From positions 1-64,000 of the forward strand of contig CAJXZG010000015.1 of NCBI GenBank assembly GCA_913063265.1: DNA of 64,000 nt, given 5' to 3'. Source of the stretch: an uncultured Prolixibacteraceae bacterium. GTDB lineage: Bacteria; Bacteroidota; Bacteroidia; Bacteroidales; Prolixibacteraceae. Position numbers and translations under genes: made by a program. The notes beneath the pieces are model-generated. The model was not told the DNA's origin and did not search any database. It saw only the letters and a program-made list of their open reading frames with translations. Below are positions 18,701 through 27,126 of the stretch, piece after piece. Numbering within the stretch: position 1 is the first letter of the stretch; each line of letters opens with the position of its first letter.

Positions 18701-19209
18701 TATTGTTTTATAAAAATTCTCAAATGTGCAATAGCCTTTGACATTCTTTTTTCTACAGCTTTAACACTGATTCCCAACATTTCAGCGATTTCTGTGTATT
18801 TAAGGTTTTCTGCCCTGCTTAATAAAAAAACTGTCCGCTCTTTCTCTTTCATTTTATCCAGGGCCTTTTTATAGGTTTCCTTAAGTTGTTCAAACTCAAG
18901 CTCGTCTTCAGGCGATTGTGAGTCTCCGTTAAATACATAACTGGCAAAAAATTCAAATGAACGTTTTTCTTTTCGATAATAGGTTACAAACAAGTCACCT
19001 GCAATTTTAAACAATAAGCCCTTAACCTGTTTTGATTTTACCTGGTTCTGTTTTTCCCAGATTTTCAAAAATGTTTCCTGTGCAATATCAGTGGCAAGTT
19101 CGACGTTTCCCGAACGATAAAAAACATAGTTGCGAACTTGTGCAAAATGCATGTCAAACAAATTTTTAAATTCTTCCCGGGTCAAAACTTTTAAGATTTG
19201 TGAGCGCAA
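18700..19209 (-). CDS. ECF RNA polymerase sigma factor (FecI-like)
   Basis: The 169-residue protein has region 2 (about 20-85, with ELATDIAQETFLKIWEKQ) and region 4 (about 115-165, with LKYTEIAEMLGISVKAVEKR as the -35 recognition HTH). The start is a TTG at 19209; the first in-frame ATG at codon 20 would cut into region 2, and no upstream ATG is in frame. It heads the sigma-FecR-receptor operon, directly downstream of a terminator-like hairpin. Its likely target is this operon itself. Confidence 0.92.
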   Translation of the reverse strand: MRSQILKVLTREEFKNLFDMHFAQVRNYVFYRSGNVELATDIAQETFLKIWEKQNQVKSKQVKGLLFKIAGDLFVTYYRKEKRSFEFFASYVFNGDSQSPEDELEFEQLKETYKKALDKMKEKERTVFLLSRAENLKYTEIAEMLGISVKAVEKRMSKAIAHLRIFIKQ

Positions 19210-19230
19210 TTCAAATATAAAGAAGAGTTT

Positions 19231-19268
19231 AAAAAGTACCCGAAATTAAATGTAATTTCCGGGTACTC
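19231..19268 (-). terminator. Terminator between the lipoprotein gene and the sigma operon
   Basis: Read on the minus strand, AGTACCCGGAAATTA pairs with TAATTTCGGGTACT (one bulge) and runs into TTTTTAAA. It follows the stop codon of the 309-residue lipoprotein gene at 19277 and ends about 20 bases before the sigma start, so it should separate the two units or attenuate read-through. Confidence 0.65.
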
Positions 19269-19276
19269 TTTACCAA

Positions 19277-20206
19277 TTAATTTTTGCCGTTCTGTTTTCT
19301 TTGTTGCTTTTGATTTTGGCTTTCTTTTCTTTTAAAATTTGACAAATCAACCTCTACTTCCACTCCGTCAGCCTGAGTCAGCACAGCAACAGCATCGCAT
19401 TCACCTTCACCGTAATTCATAGTCGAAGCCAATTCTCCATTTAATTTAACTTCTACAATTCCTTCTACAATAAACCTGCAATCCCTTAATTTTTTTAATG
19501 GGCTGACAATTTCTTTCGAATAGTTATCTCCTTCAGAATTGCTCGCATTGACAACACCTTCTATTTGTATCACATCATCAGTTTGATCATCTGTTGTTTC
19601 CATTCCTTCGATCCATGTCCATGTTCTTACGGATGAGCGTGTGATTTCAGTAACATCATTTATTGTAATTGTTAGATCACTTTTAAAATTTCTGTAAGTA
19701 GCATTTTGTCTGTCAACGGTAATTAGTGAGGTTCCTGAAATATTTATGGTATCAACTCCAAAATCGCTGTAAGTAACAGTTCTGGTGTAGCTTCCGCTTT
19801 TCTTTGGTGCGGAAATTTCAATAACTATTATTCCGCTTAAGACCTTTTCATTGTTTAACACTGTTCCATCACCATAATCCAAAGTAATTACTTTTGGATA
19901 TCCATCAGTTTCTCCTTCTTGTATATCCACATTCGGACAATGACGTAATTTGTAATGTGTTTTATTTGTCCATTGCCACATTTTTCCCATTCTCCACCAA
20001 CGGGTTAGCATATGTTCAGCATTTGCATAAAACTCTACTTCGTATTCAGAAACAGTTGCAACAGCCTCCAGATTTGCTTCAGTTAAGGTAATTTGAGCAG
20101 ATTTTTCAGAAAACAAATCCCCGGCAGGATTTTCCACATTTTCATTCTGACAGGAGAAAAGCGCAACAGTCAATACTATAAACGTAATTCCAATAATTTT
20201 TTTCAT
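19277..20206 (-). CDS. Uncharacterised lipoprotein
   Basis: The 309-residue protein has a lipoprotein signal (VALFSC, Cys19). I do not recognise a named domain. It is notable for a Trp-rich patch near residue 70 (TRWWRMGKMWQWTNK), a DYGDGT element near 110 of the kind seen in PKD-like or calcium-loop domains, and a Lys/Gln/Asn-rich C-terminal tail. The middle (120-270) is beta-rich with repeated hydrophobic alternation. It is transcribed toward the ECF sigma operon but separated by a terminator. It could be a surface-exposed partner of the receptor or unrelated. Confidence 0.75.
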   Translation of the reverse strand: MKKIIGITFIVLTVALFSCQNENVENPAGDLFSEKSAQITLTEANLEAVATVSEYEVEFYANAEHMLTRWWRMGKMWQWTNKTHYKLRHCPNVDIQEGETDGYPKVITLDYGDGTVLNNEKVLSGIIVIEISAPKKSGSYTRTVTYSDFGVDTINISGTSLITVDRQNATYRNFKSDLTITINDVTEITRSSVRTWTWIEGMETTDDQTDDVIQIEGVVNASNSEGDNYSKEIVSPLKKLRDCRFIVEGIVEVKLNGELASTMNYGEGECDAVAVLTQADGVEVEVDLSNFKRKESQNQKQQRKQNGKN

Positions 20207-20411
20207 GATTTTTACTTTTAAAATTTAATGTAGTTGAATGTAATCCGTTTGAAACACAAACTACCCTACCAAATTTTTACAGTTTTTTCAAAATTCTTTT
20301 GATTGTTATTGTAAATATATGTTAATGTTGATTTTATATGTCTTCGATACGCAAAAAAATTTTTCTTATCACATTACTTTTTGCTACTTTGGCGACCTAA
20401 TTTTTTGACTT

Positions 20412-22055
20412 ATGAAGTTGACAAAGATAATTTTATTGTGTGCATTTGTTCTTTTATTTTCTGGTCTGACTAAAGCCCAGAAAAGTCCTGTTGAACCGGC
20501 AAAGGCGCCAAAAGTTGTTATAGGTATTGTTGTGGAAAATATGCGTCCGGATTATATTCAGCGTTATTGGAACAAATTTTCAGATAACGGATTTAAAAAA
20601 TTATATACCGATGGTGCTGTATGCACAAACGTAAGGATGAATATTCAGGTTCAGAATTATGCATCCGGAACAGCCACGCTGTTCACGGGGGTAAATCCAT
20701 CATCTCACGGAATTATTAATAACAAATGGTACGATAGATTCAATGAAAAAGAAACAGATTGTGCCAAGGACAATTATTACATTACCGTAGGGTCGGATAC
20801 AAAAGCAGGAAGTGCATCTCCCAAAAAACTTTTATCAAATACCATAACTGATATTTTAAAAGTATATTCAATGGGAAAGTCAAAAGTTTTCAGCGCTGCT
20901 TTAAATCGTGAGTCTGCAATTTTTGCAGCCGGACACGCTGCTGATGGAGCTTACTGGTTCGATATTGAATCAGGAAGAATGGTATCAAGTTCATTTTACG
21001 TAAATATGTTCCCGGATTGGGTTCGTTTGTTTAACAGCGAAAATTATGCTGAAAAATACAGCTACAGAAACTGGGTTACACTGCATCCCGAAGATTCTTA
21101 CACAGAGAGCCTGCGAGATGATTATTTACTTGAAAAAGGTTATTTTGGAGCAAACAATACTTTTCCTCATACCATAAGTAAATACATCAAGGAAACTGGG
21201 AATTTCAATCCTTTCAAAACTACTCCTTCAGCCAATTTAATGGTTAAGGATTTTGTTCTCCAGATAATGGAAAGTGAAGATATCGGAACAGATGAATCCA
21301 CGGATTTCGTTACAGCTGTTTTTTCTTCGATGGATTACGAAAATGGTTCTTTTGGGCCTGCCTCTGTAGAAATGCAGGACAGCTATCTTCATCTCGATAT
21401 GTATATAGCTCAACTTATTGAAGCAAGTCAGTCTAAATATGGCGAAGACAATGTTCTTTTCTTTTTAACTGCCAATACTTCATCATCTTACCCGGTCGAC
21501 TATTTAAAAGAGGAATTCCATTTACCCGTAAATAATTTTAATATCGAAAGTACATTGGCACTTTTAACTTCTTATCTTAATATTACTTTTGGAGAGGCTA
21601 AATGGATTGAATATTATGACGAGCATCAAATTTACTTAAACCAAAAACTAATAGAAAAAAACAATTTCGAAATTGAGGATTTTCAAAGAGAAGTTGCCGC
21701 TTTTATAAACGAATTTGAAGGTGTTCTCGTAGCGCTTCCTTCATACGTTTTGGAACAGGGAATCCAATCCAATGGTATGATGAAGCCATTATATAACACA
21801 TATGTAAAATCGAGATCCGGTGATTGCCAGTTAATTTTAAAAGAAGGGTGGCAACCCGTTTATAAATACAAAAAAGTTAATTATACAGATCAATCCCATA
21901 TTCCAATGGTATTTTATGGTCCTAATGTAAGACCGGGAATAATAAAGGGAAATTACGATGCTACTGATTTGGTACCTACTTTGTCTGAGTTACTTAAAAT
22001 TCCATTCCCCGATAAAAGCCAAGGCAGAATAATTGAAGAAGTTGTTATTAACTAA
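20412..22055 (+). CDS. Alkaline-phosphatase-superfamily protein with degraded active site
   Basis: The 547-residue exported protein (signal 1-22) has the PafA-like phosphodiesterase/phosphatase fold: VVENMRPDYI at 40-49, TGVNPSSHGI at 92-101, KWYDR at 105-109, YLHLDMYI at 325-332 and HIPMVFYG at 496-503. Compared with the family pattern, the metal Asp is E42, the catalytic Thr of T-A-P-G-H is Y83, the following His is T87, the GH pair of D-Y-x-G-H is N311-G312, and the DH of TADHG is N355-T356. Only D308 and H496 remain. It is therefore probably a pseudoenzyme with a binding or structural role. The frame is intact and not decaying. Confidence 0.85.
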   Translation: MKLTKIILLCAFVLLFSGLTKAQKSPVEPAKAPKVVIGIVVENMRPDYIQRYWNKFSDNGFKKLYTDGAVCTNVRMNIQVQNYASGTATLFTGVNPSSHGIINNKWYDRFNEKETDCAKDNYYITVGSDTKAGSASPKKLLSNTITDILKVYSMGKSKVFSAALNRESAIFAAGHAADGAYWFDIESGRMVSSSFYVNMFPDWVRLFNSENYAEKYSYRNWVTLHPEDSYTESLRDDYLLEKGYFGANNTFPHTISKYIKETGNFNPFKTTPSANLMVKDFVLQIMESEDIGTDESTDFVTAVFSSMDYENGSFGPASVEMQDSYLHLDMYIAQLIEASQSKYGEDNVLFFLTANTSSSYPVDYLKEEFHLPVNNFNIESTLALLTSYLNITFGEAKWIEYYDEHQIYLNQKLIEKNNFEIEDFQREVAAFINEFEGVLVALPSYVLEQGIQSNGMMKPLYNTYVKSRSGDCQLILKEGWQPVYKYKKVNYTDQSHIPMVFYGPNVRPGIIKGNYDATDLVPTLSELLKIPFPDKSQGRIIEEVVIN

Positions 22056-22064
22056 ATAACAGAT

Positions 22065-22442
22065 TTATTTCAGTTTTGGCATAAGCTGAGCAGTATTTCT
22101 GCCATCACTGTTCTTATTCTTTGATTTTAAATTGGCGATGGGTACAAGATTTACAGCAACTGTTGTATCGTTTTTCAGCATCAGTTTTCTTGAGAATTCT
22201 TTAAATTCAGGATGGGTTATTACAAGTTCAGCTTTTCCGGGTTTTAACATTAAACTAAAAGCTCCTTCGGCATTACTAATTGTACCGATTCCTGAGTTTA
22301 ATTCCAGGATATTTACACTTTGAATGATATTTCCCGTTTTCTGGTTTGTAATCGTACCGTTTAAAATTGACAACTGTCCACTGCTTATAATAGGAATCAA
22401 CGTTAAGAATAATATGGCATTAAAAGATAAAAATGTTTTCAT
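22065..22442 (-). CDS. Small exported carboxypeptidase-regulatory-like domain protein
   Basis: The 125-residue protein has a Sec signal (about 1-22, ending SSGQ) and a single CarboxypepD_reg-like beta-sandwich: LNGTITNQKTGNIIQSVNIL then GIGTISNAEGAFSLML, the arrangement found at the N-terminus of TonB-dependent receptors but here as a free-standing domain. It converges with the pseudo-phosphatase gene ten bases away. Function unknown. Confidence 0.8.
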   Translation of the reverse strand: MKTFLSFNAILFLTLIPIISSGQLSILNGTITNQKTGNIIQSVNILELNSGIGTISNAEGAFSLMLKPGKAELVITHPEFKEFSRKLMLKNDTTVAVNLVPIANLKSKNKNSDGRNTAQLMPKLK

Positions 22443-22855
22443 GGGTTAAAAAATGTTTAATGTTTTCCGGCTACTATTAAGAACAGGTTTTTTTCAAAAA
22501 GGTTGCTTCTGTGGTCATATTTTTTTAACTATTTTTTTATTCTTATTTAGACTAGACTATGTTATAAAACAGTGTTATAAAAAACATTGTTTATTTTACC
22601 ATTGTTCACAAAAACTATTTCAATCAGCTAAATAATTCACACTCATTTTAAATAAATACAAACATGCTGAATAACAATAATGTTAAGCAACATTTTTATG
22701 TGTTTTAAAATTAGTATGTGTGTACTTTTGTAGTGAAAAAAAGAAAAAAGAACTACTAAAAAACAGAAATAATAATCCATGATTTGTGCCTGCCTTAACT
22801 GGCTCTCTATTTAACATATAAACCTTTAACTATTATTTAATTCAAAACTACCTTT
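22443..22855. other. 412-bp upstream region of the hydrogenase operon
   Basis: No credible gene is present; the only open frame here (60 codons) lacks family features. The stretch is strongly A+T-rich and contains repeated TGTTATAAAA words (around 22560-22580). A promoter-like -7 box lies at 22723-22730, leaving a long untranslated leader of about 125 bases before the first hydrogenase gene. That leader could hold regulation, but I see no recognisable riboswitch. Confidence 0.5.
22699..22730 (+). promoter_or_regulatory. Candidate promoter of the hydrogenase operon
   Basis: TACTTTTG at 22723-22730 is an exact TAnnTTTG -7 box. The -33 position holds TGTG (22699-22702), a three-of-four match to TTTG at N20 spacing. 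It is the best box in the region. Confidence 0.45.
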
Positions 22856-23338
22856 ATGAATCCGATTAAGTCTTTAATAAAAGACATGACAAAGAAACAC
22901 GGCAAAACCAGAGAAAGCCTGTTGCCAATAATGCAAGCCGTGGTTGAAAAAGAAAAATATCTTTCGGAATATTCAATGATCGAGATAGCTCGTCAGGTTG
23001 ATATTCCGGCAGCAGAAGTTTACGGAACGGCAACATTTTATTCTTTTATTGAAACAAAACCAACCGGCAGATACATTATAAGAATCTGCAAAACTATTAC
23101 TTGCGCCATGAAGGGTAAAAACCAGGTCCTTTTTGCAATACAGAATATGCTTAAAATAAAACTTGGAGAAACTACACCTGATAATCGCTTTACGCTGCTC
23201 GAAACCAATTGCCTTGGATGGTGCCATAAGGCACCTGCTATGATGATTAACGATGAAGTATTTACTGAACTTACTCCGGAAAAAGTAAGGGATATACTTA
23301 CCAGTTATATGAAAATGAGTCAAATAAATGTAAATTAA
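22856..23338 (+). CDS. hydC: NuoE/HydC-like [2Fe-2S] subunit of NAD-linked hydrogenase
   Basis: The 160-residue protein is of the NuoE type: an N-terminal helical part and a thioredoxin-like domain. The four cluster cysteines are seen as CKTITC and NCLGWC (C-x4-C and C-x3-C, near residues 80-85 and 121-125). It would pass electrons between the NADH/FMN subunit and the hydrogenase catalytic subunit. It is the first gene of a three-gene operon; the next start codon is five bases after its stop. Confidence 0.92.
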   Translation: MNPIKSLIKDMTKKHGKTRESLLPIMQAVVEKEKYLSEYSMIEIARQVDIPAAEVYGTATFYSFIETKPTGRYIIRICKTITCAMKGKNQVLFAIQNMLKIKLGETTPDNRFTLLETNCLGWCHKAPAMMINDEVFTELTPEKVRDILTSYMKMSQINVN

Positions 23339-23343
23339 AAATC

Positions 23344-24528
23344 ATGGCAGTTACACATCAGTTAAAAAGAGTTGATTTTATCTTTAGCAATGAAAATGAT
23401 TGGGAAAAGGTACTTTCAACAACAATAAATAAAAAACCAACCGATTTAATTAACGAACTTATCAGTTCCGAACTAAAAGGACGTGGAGGTGCAGGATTTC
23501 CCACAGGACTAAAATGGAAACTTGCTGCAGAAGCAAAAGCGGATTCAAAATATATAATTTGTAACGCCGATGAAGGTGAACCGGGGACTTTTAAAGACCG
23601 TGAGATTTTATCCAAAGTCCCTTACAAGGTTTTAACCGCAATGGCCGTATGCGGGTATATCACCGGTGCAAAAGAAGGATTTATCTACTTACGGGGAGAG
23701 TATAAGTTTTTAACTCCCGAATTAAATAAAGCAATCAAGGAATTTGATTATTACTGCAAAGAAATAAAATTCGATTTCAAAATATCAATTTTTATGGGTA
23801 GCGGGGCTTACATTTGTGGAGAAGAAACTGCCTTAATGGAATCAATGGAAGGCAAACGTGGTGAACCCCGTAACAAACCTCCATTCCCTACACAAAACGG
23901 ATATCTTGATAAACCAACTGTTATTAACAATGTTGAAACGCTTGCTCATACTTATACAATATTTAAATATGGAGCAAAAAAGTTTTACGATTTAGGTGTT
24001 CAGTATTCCCGGGGAACAAAATTGTTCTCAGTATCGGGAGATACTCCAAAACCAGGAATTTATGAACTTGAACTGGGAATGAGCCTTCAGGATTTTGTTT
24101 ATGAGTTTGGAGATGGTGATACAAAAGCAGTACAGGTTGGCGGAGCATCCGGATTCCTTGTCCCTCGCAAAAAATTTAAGGATGCGGCTATTGGCTTTAA
24201 AGGAAAACTGACCGGTATTTCACTTCCTACAGGAGGTTCGATGATGCTGTTTAACAGCTCCCGTTCGATGTTCAATGTCCTCGACAATTACCTGGAATTC
24301 TTCAGGGAAGAATCTTGCGGACAATGTACGCCCTGTCGGGTAGGTTGTCAGCAATTGCTACTTGGTATTAAGGCAGTAAAACGTGGTGAAAAACCTGCTT
24401 CCTATCTTTCAAAACTATTGCGTTTAACTGAAACAATGCAATACACAGCAAAATGTGGATTAGGCCAGTCGGTAGCAAATTCGTTTTCTTCAATTGTAGA
24501 AAACTTTCACGAAGAAATGATCTATTAA
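23344..24528 (+). CDS. hydB: NuoF/HydB-like NADH-binding flavoprotein, short form
   Basis: The 394-residue subunit has the FMN/NAD motif GRGGAGFPTGLKW near 50-62, GAYICGEETALM near 158-169, and the [4Fe-4S] motif SCGQCTPCRVGC near 327-338 with a fourth Cys in AKCGLG. It would oxidise or reduce NAD(H) through FMN. Compared with the ~620-residue Thermotoga HydB it lacks both the N-terminal thioredoxin-like domain and the C-terminal double [4Fe-4S] ferredoxin domain. That makes it resemble simple NAD-linked versions more than the classic electron-bifurcating one. Confidence 0.93.
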   Translation: MAVTHQLKRVDFIFSNENDWEKVLSTTINKKPTDLINELISSELKGRGGAGFPTGLKWKLAAEAKADSKYIICNADEGEPGTFKDREILSKVPYKVLTAMAVCGYITGAKEGFIYLRGEYKFLTPELNKAIKEFDYYCKEIKFDFKISIFMGSGAYICGEETALMESMEGKRGEPRNKPPFPTQNGYLDKPTVINNVETLAHTYTIFKYGAKKFYDLGVQYSRGTKLFSVSGDTPKPGIYELELGMSLQDFVYEFGDGDTKAVQVGGASGFLVPRKKFKDAAIGFKGKLTGISLPTGGSMMLFNSSRSMFNVLDNYLEFFREESCGQCTPCRVGCQQLLLGIKAVKRGEKPASYLSKLLRLTETMQYTAKCGLGQSVANSFSSIVENFHEEMIY

Positions 24529-24549
24529 TAACAGGAAAAATCTAAAATT

Positions 24550-26340
24550 ATGTCAAAAAATATATCTATATCAATAAACGGTTTTCCTGTTGAAATTGAG
24601 AAAGGGAAAACAATACTTGAAGCAGCTGAATCACAGGGAATAACTATTCCTACTCTCTGCTATCATAAAGATTTATGTGTTGCCGGGAATTGCAGGGTTT
24701 GTGTTGTTGAAATAGCAGGGCAAACAAGGTTATCGGCAGCATGTGCTACTCCCTGCGAAGAAGGCATGGAAATTTTAACCAATAGCCTGAAAGTTCGAAA
24801 TTCAAGAAAGCACATCATAGAATTATTACTTTCTGAACACAATGCTGATTGTACAAAATGTTACCGTAATGGAAACTGTGAGTTACAAAAGCTTTCTTCT
24901 GAATATAAAATAATGACTCAGGACTTTATTGAACTGGTTCCGTTAAAAAAATATTCAGTGGATATGTACTCTCCATCTATTATGAAGGATGACAGCAAAT
25001 GCATTCGTTGTCAGCGTTGCGTCAGGACCTGTGCAGAGTTGCAGGGTGTAAACGCCTTAACCGTAGCTCACAAAGGTGACGAGATGAAAATCACTACATT
25101 TTTTGAAAAACATATGCGCGATGTAGTTTGTACCAACTGTGGACAATGTGTAAATCACTGCCCGACCGGAGCATTGGTTGAGAAAAACTATATCGAAGAA
25201 GTTTGGGAAGCAATTGCCGACGCTAACAAGCACGTAGTTGTTCAGACGGCTCCTGCTGTTAGAGTAGGTTTGGGCGAAGAATTGGGCTTAGAACCAGGAA
25301 CAAGAGTTACCGGCAAAATGGTTGCAGCATTAAAAAGACTGGGATTCGATGCCGTTCTTGATACTGATTTTACTGCGGATTTAACAATTTTGGAAGAAGG
25401 AACTGAACTTCTGACAAGATTAAAAAAAGCACTTGTAGATAAAGATAAAACAGTAAAACTTCCGATGGCAACCTCATGTTCTCCGGGATGGATAAAATAC
25501 ATTGAACATCTTTATCCTGAATACCTTGATAACCTTTCTACCTGTAAATCGCCACAGCAAATGTTTGGTGCTTTGGCAAAAACTTACTACGCAAAGGCAA
25601 GAAATATTCAACCGGAAAATATTATATCCGTATCGATTATGCCTTGTACAGCCAAAAAGTTTGAAGCTTTCCGGCCTGAGATGCATGATAGCGGGTACCG
25701 CGATGTTGATTACGTACTCACAACCCGGGAGTTAGCTATTTTAATAAAACAGGCCGGCCTGGATTTCAATAAGCTGGAACCGGTAAAATATGATCGTTTA
25801 ATGGGTGAATCTACCGGCGCCGGAGTAATTTTTGGAGCAACAGGAGGTGTAATGGAAGCGGCATTAAGAACTGCATATGAGTTAGTAACAGGAAGAGATG
25901 TTCCGTTTAAAAATCTTAATATTGAGCCGGTAAGAGGAATGGAAGGAATAAAAGAAGCCTCTATTAAAATTGAAAAACCACTTAAAAAATGGGCTTTCCT
26001 CGACGGAGTTGAACTAAAATGTGCAGTTTCACATGGATTGGTAAATGCAAAAACTATTATGGAAGCTTTAAAGTCGGGAAAAGCAAACTACCATTTTATA
26101 GAATTTATGGCATGCCCCGGAGGATGTTTGGGAGGTGGAGGCCAACCTATCCCTACTAATTCAGAGATTCGCAAAAAACGTGCTGATGCAATATATGCTG
26201 AAGATGGGGATCTGCCACTCAGAAAATCCCATGAAAATCCGGAAGTTCAAAAACTTTACAAAGATTTTCTTAAAGAACCACTTAGTGATATTTCTCATCA
26301 TTTGTTACATACGAAATATACTAAACGAGAACATTATTAG
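24550..26340 (+). CDS. hydA: [FeFe] hydrogenase catalytic subunit
   Basis: In order, the 596-residue protein has an N-terminal [2Fe-2S] domain (C37, C48, C51, C65/69), a His-Cys cluster (H97, C101, C104, C110), two [4Fe-4S] clusters (C151/154/157/161 and C194/197/200/204), and the H-cluster domain: TSCSPGW (C310), MPCTAKK (C366) and MACPGGCLGGGGQP (C522, C526). A small-subunit-like C-terminal helix region closes it. It would make or consume H2 in the cytoplasm with HydBC supplying NADH electrons. L1 has Ser where many enzymes have a second Cys. The maturases HydE, HydF and HydG are not in the window. Confidence 0.95.
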   Translation: MSKNISISINGFPVEIEKGKTILEAAESQGITIPTLCYHKDLCVAGNCRVCVVEIAGQTRLSAACATPCEEGMEILTNSLKVRNSRKHIIELLLSEHNADCTKCYRNGNCELQKLSSEYKIMTQDFIELVPLKKYSVDMYSPSIMKDDSKCIRCQRCVRTCAELQGVNALTVAHKGDEMKITTFFEKHMRDVVCTNCGQCVNHCPTGALVEKNYIEEVWEAIADANKHVVVQTAPAVRVGLGEELGLEPGTRVTGKMVAALKRLGFDAVLDTDFTADLTILEEGTELLTRLKKALVDKDKTVKLPMATSCSPGWIKYIEHLYPEYLDNLSTCKSPQQMFGALAKTYYAKARNIQPENIISVSIMPCTAKKFEAFRPEMHDSGYRDVDYVLTTRELAILIKQAGLDFNKLEPVKYDRLMGESTGAGVIFGATGGVMEAALRTAYELVTGRDVPFKNLNIEPVRGMEGIKEASIKIEKPLKKWAFLDGVELKCAVSHGLVNAKTIMEALKSGKANYHFIEFMACPGGCLGGGGQPIPTNSEIRKKRADAIYAEDGDLPLRKSHENPEVQKLYKDFLKEPLSDISHHLLHTKYTKREHY

Positions 26341-26356
26341 TTCTTAAATCTGTCTT

Positions 26357-26391
26357 AAAAAAATCCGGTATATTTGATACTGGATTTTTTT
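26357..26391 (+). terminator. Terminator after hydA, abutting the ogt start codon
   Basis: AAAAAAATCCGGTA (26357-26370) pairs with TACTGGATTTTTTT (26378-26391) around a seven-base loop, with one G:T pair. The last T of the T-run is immediately followed by the ATG of the next gene at 26392. Confidence 0.8.
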
Positions 26392-26880
26392 ATGGCAAAT
26401 ACTTATAAAACTTTAATCGAATCACCCCTGGGTTATCTTGAAATAAGCACTGACGAATATTTTCTGCTGTCAATCGTGTTTAAAGAGGAATTTTCCAAAA
26501 CACCGGAATTTGTACCCGAAATATTAAAAAAAACTGTTTCTCAATTGAATGAATATTTTACAGGAAAACGAAAAACATTTGACATCAAATTAAAACCACA
26601 AGGGACTGATTTTCAACAAAAAGTATGGAATGAGGTGAAATTAATTCCATTTGGAACCACGCAGTCATATCTTGAATTAGCTGTAAAAACAGGCTCAAAA
26701 AACAATACAAGAGCTGTTGGAATGGCTAATGGAAAAAATCCGATTCCTATAATTATTCCTTGTCACAGAGTAATTGGCACAAGCGGAAAACTAACGGGAT
26801 ACGCCGGAGGAATAGAAAGAAAAAAATGGTTATTGCAACATGAGCTTAAATATTCAAATCGATCTGATTTACTTTTTTGA
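26392..26880 (+). CDS. ogt: Methylated-DNA-protein cysteine methyltransferase
   Basis: This 162-residue protein carries the methyl-acceptor motif IIPCHRVIG near residues 121-129 followed by GYAGGIERKKWLL, the Ogt/Ada-C signature. It repairs O6-alkylguanine by irreversible transfer of the alkyl group to the cysteine. I start at the ATG at 26392 because MANTYKTLIESPLG begins the domain; a TTG at 26374 also lies in frame but sits in the loop of the upstream terminator. That arrangement leaves no leader if the hairpin ends transcription, so the true promoter is unclear. Confidence 0.93.
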   Translation: MANTYKTLIESPLGYLEISTDEYFLLSIVFKEEFSKTPEFVPEILKKTVSQLNEYFTGKRKTFDIKLKPQGTDFQQKVWNEVKLIPFGTTQSYLELAVKTGSKNNTRAVGMANGKNPIPIIIPCHRVIGTSGKLTGYAGGIERKKWLLQHELKYSNRSDLLF

Positions 26881-27043
26881 AATCTCAAAATCAACAAGCA
26901 ATTCCCATTTTCGGACAAGCAATCAAATTTAACAAAACATAAAATCCTCATAAACTGGTACTTATGAAATTGGTCTGAGGTTTGCAAAATTTCTGGCAAG
27001 GCAATATAAAATTTGGGAAGGTTTTTAATGGGTCCCAATTTAG

Positions 27044-27074
27044 GATGGAGTTCAGAGGAACTCCATCTTTTTTT
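27044..27074 (+). terminator. Rho-independent terminator downstream of ogt
   Basis: GATGGAGTT (27044-27052) pairs perfectly with AACTCCATC (27059-27067) around a six-base loop and is followed by seven T residues. It lies about 165 bases after ogt and 50 bases before the next start codon. Confidence 0.8.
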
Positions 27075-27126
27075 GGATTCAAACTATATCATTGATCATT
27101 TTATCTTTATATTCACGCAAAAAAAG

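Noticed and set aside
22453-22635. 60-codon plus-strand open frame rich in Phe and Cys
   Set aside because: The composition follows from T-rich DNA, and there is no homologous pattern; the region is better read as the hydrogenase upstream region.
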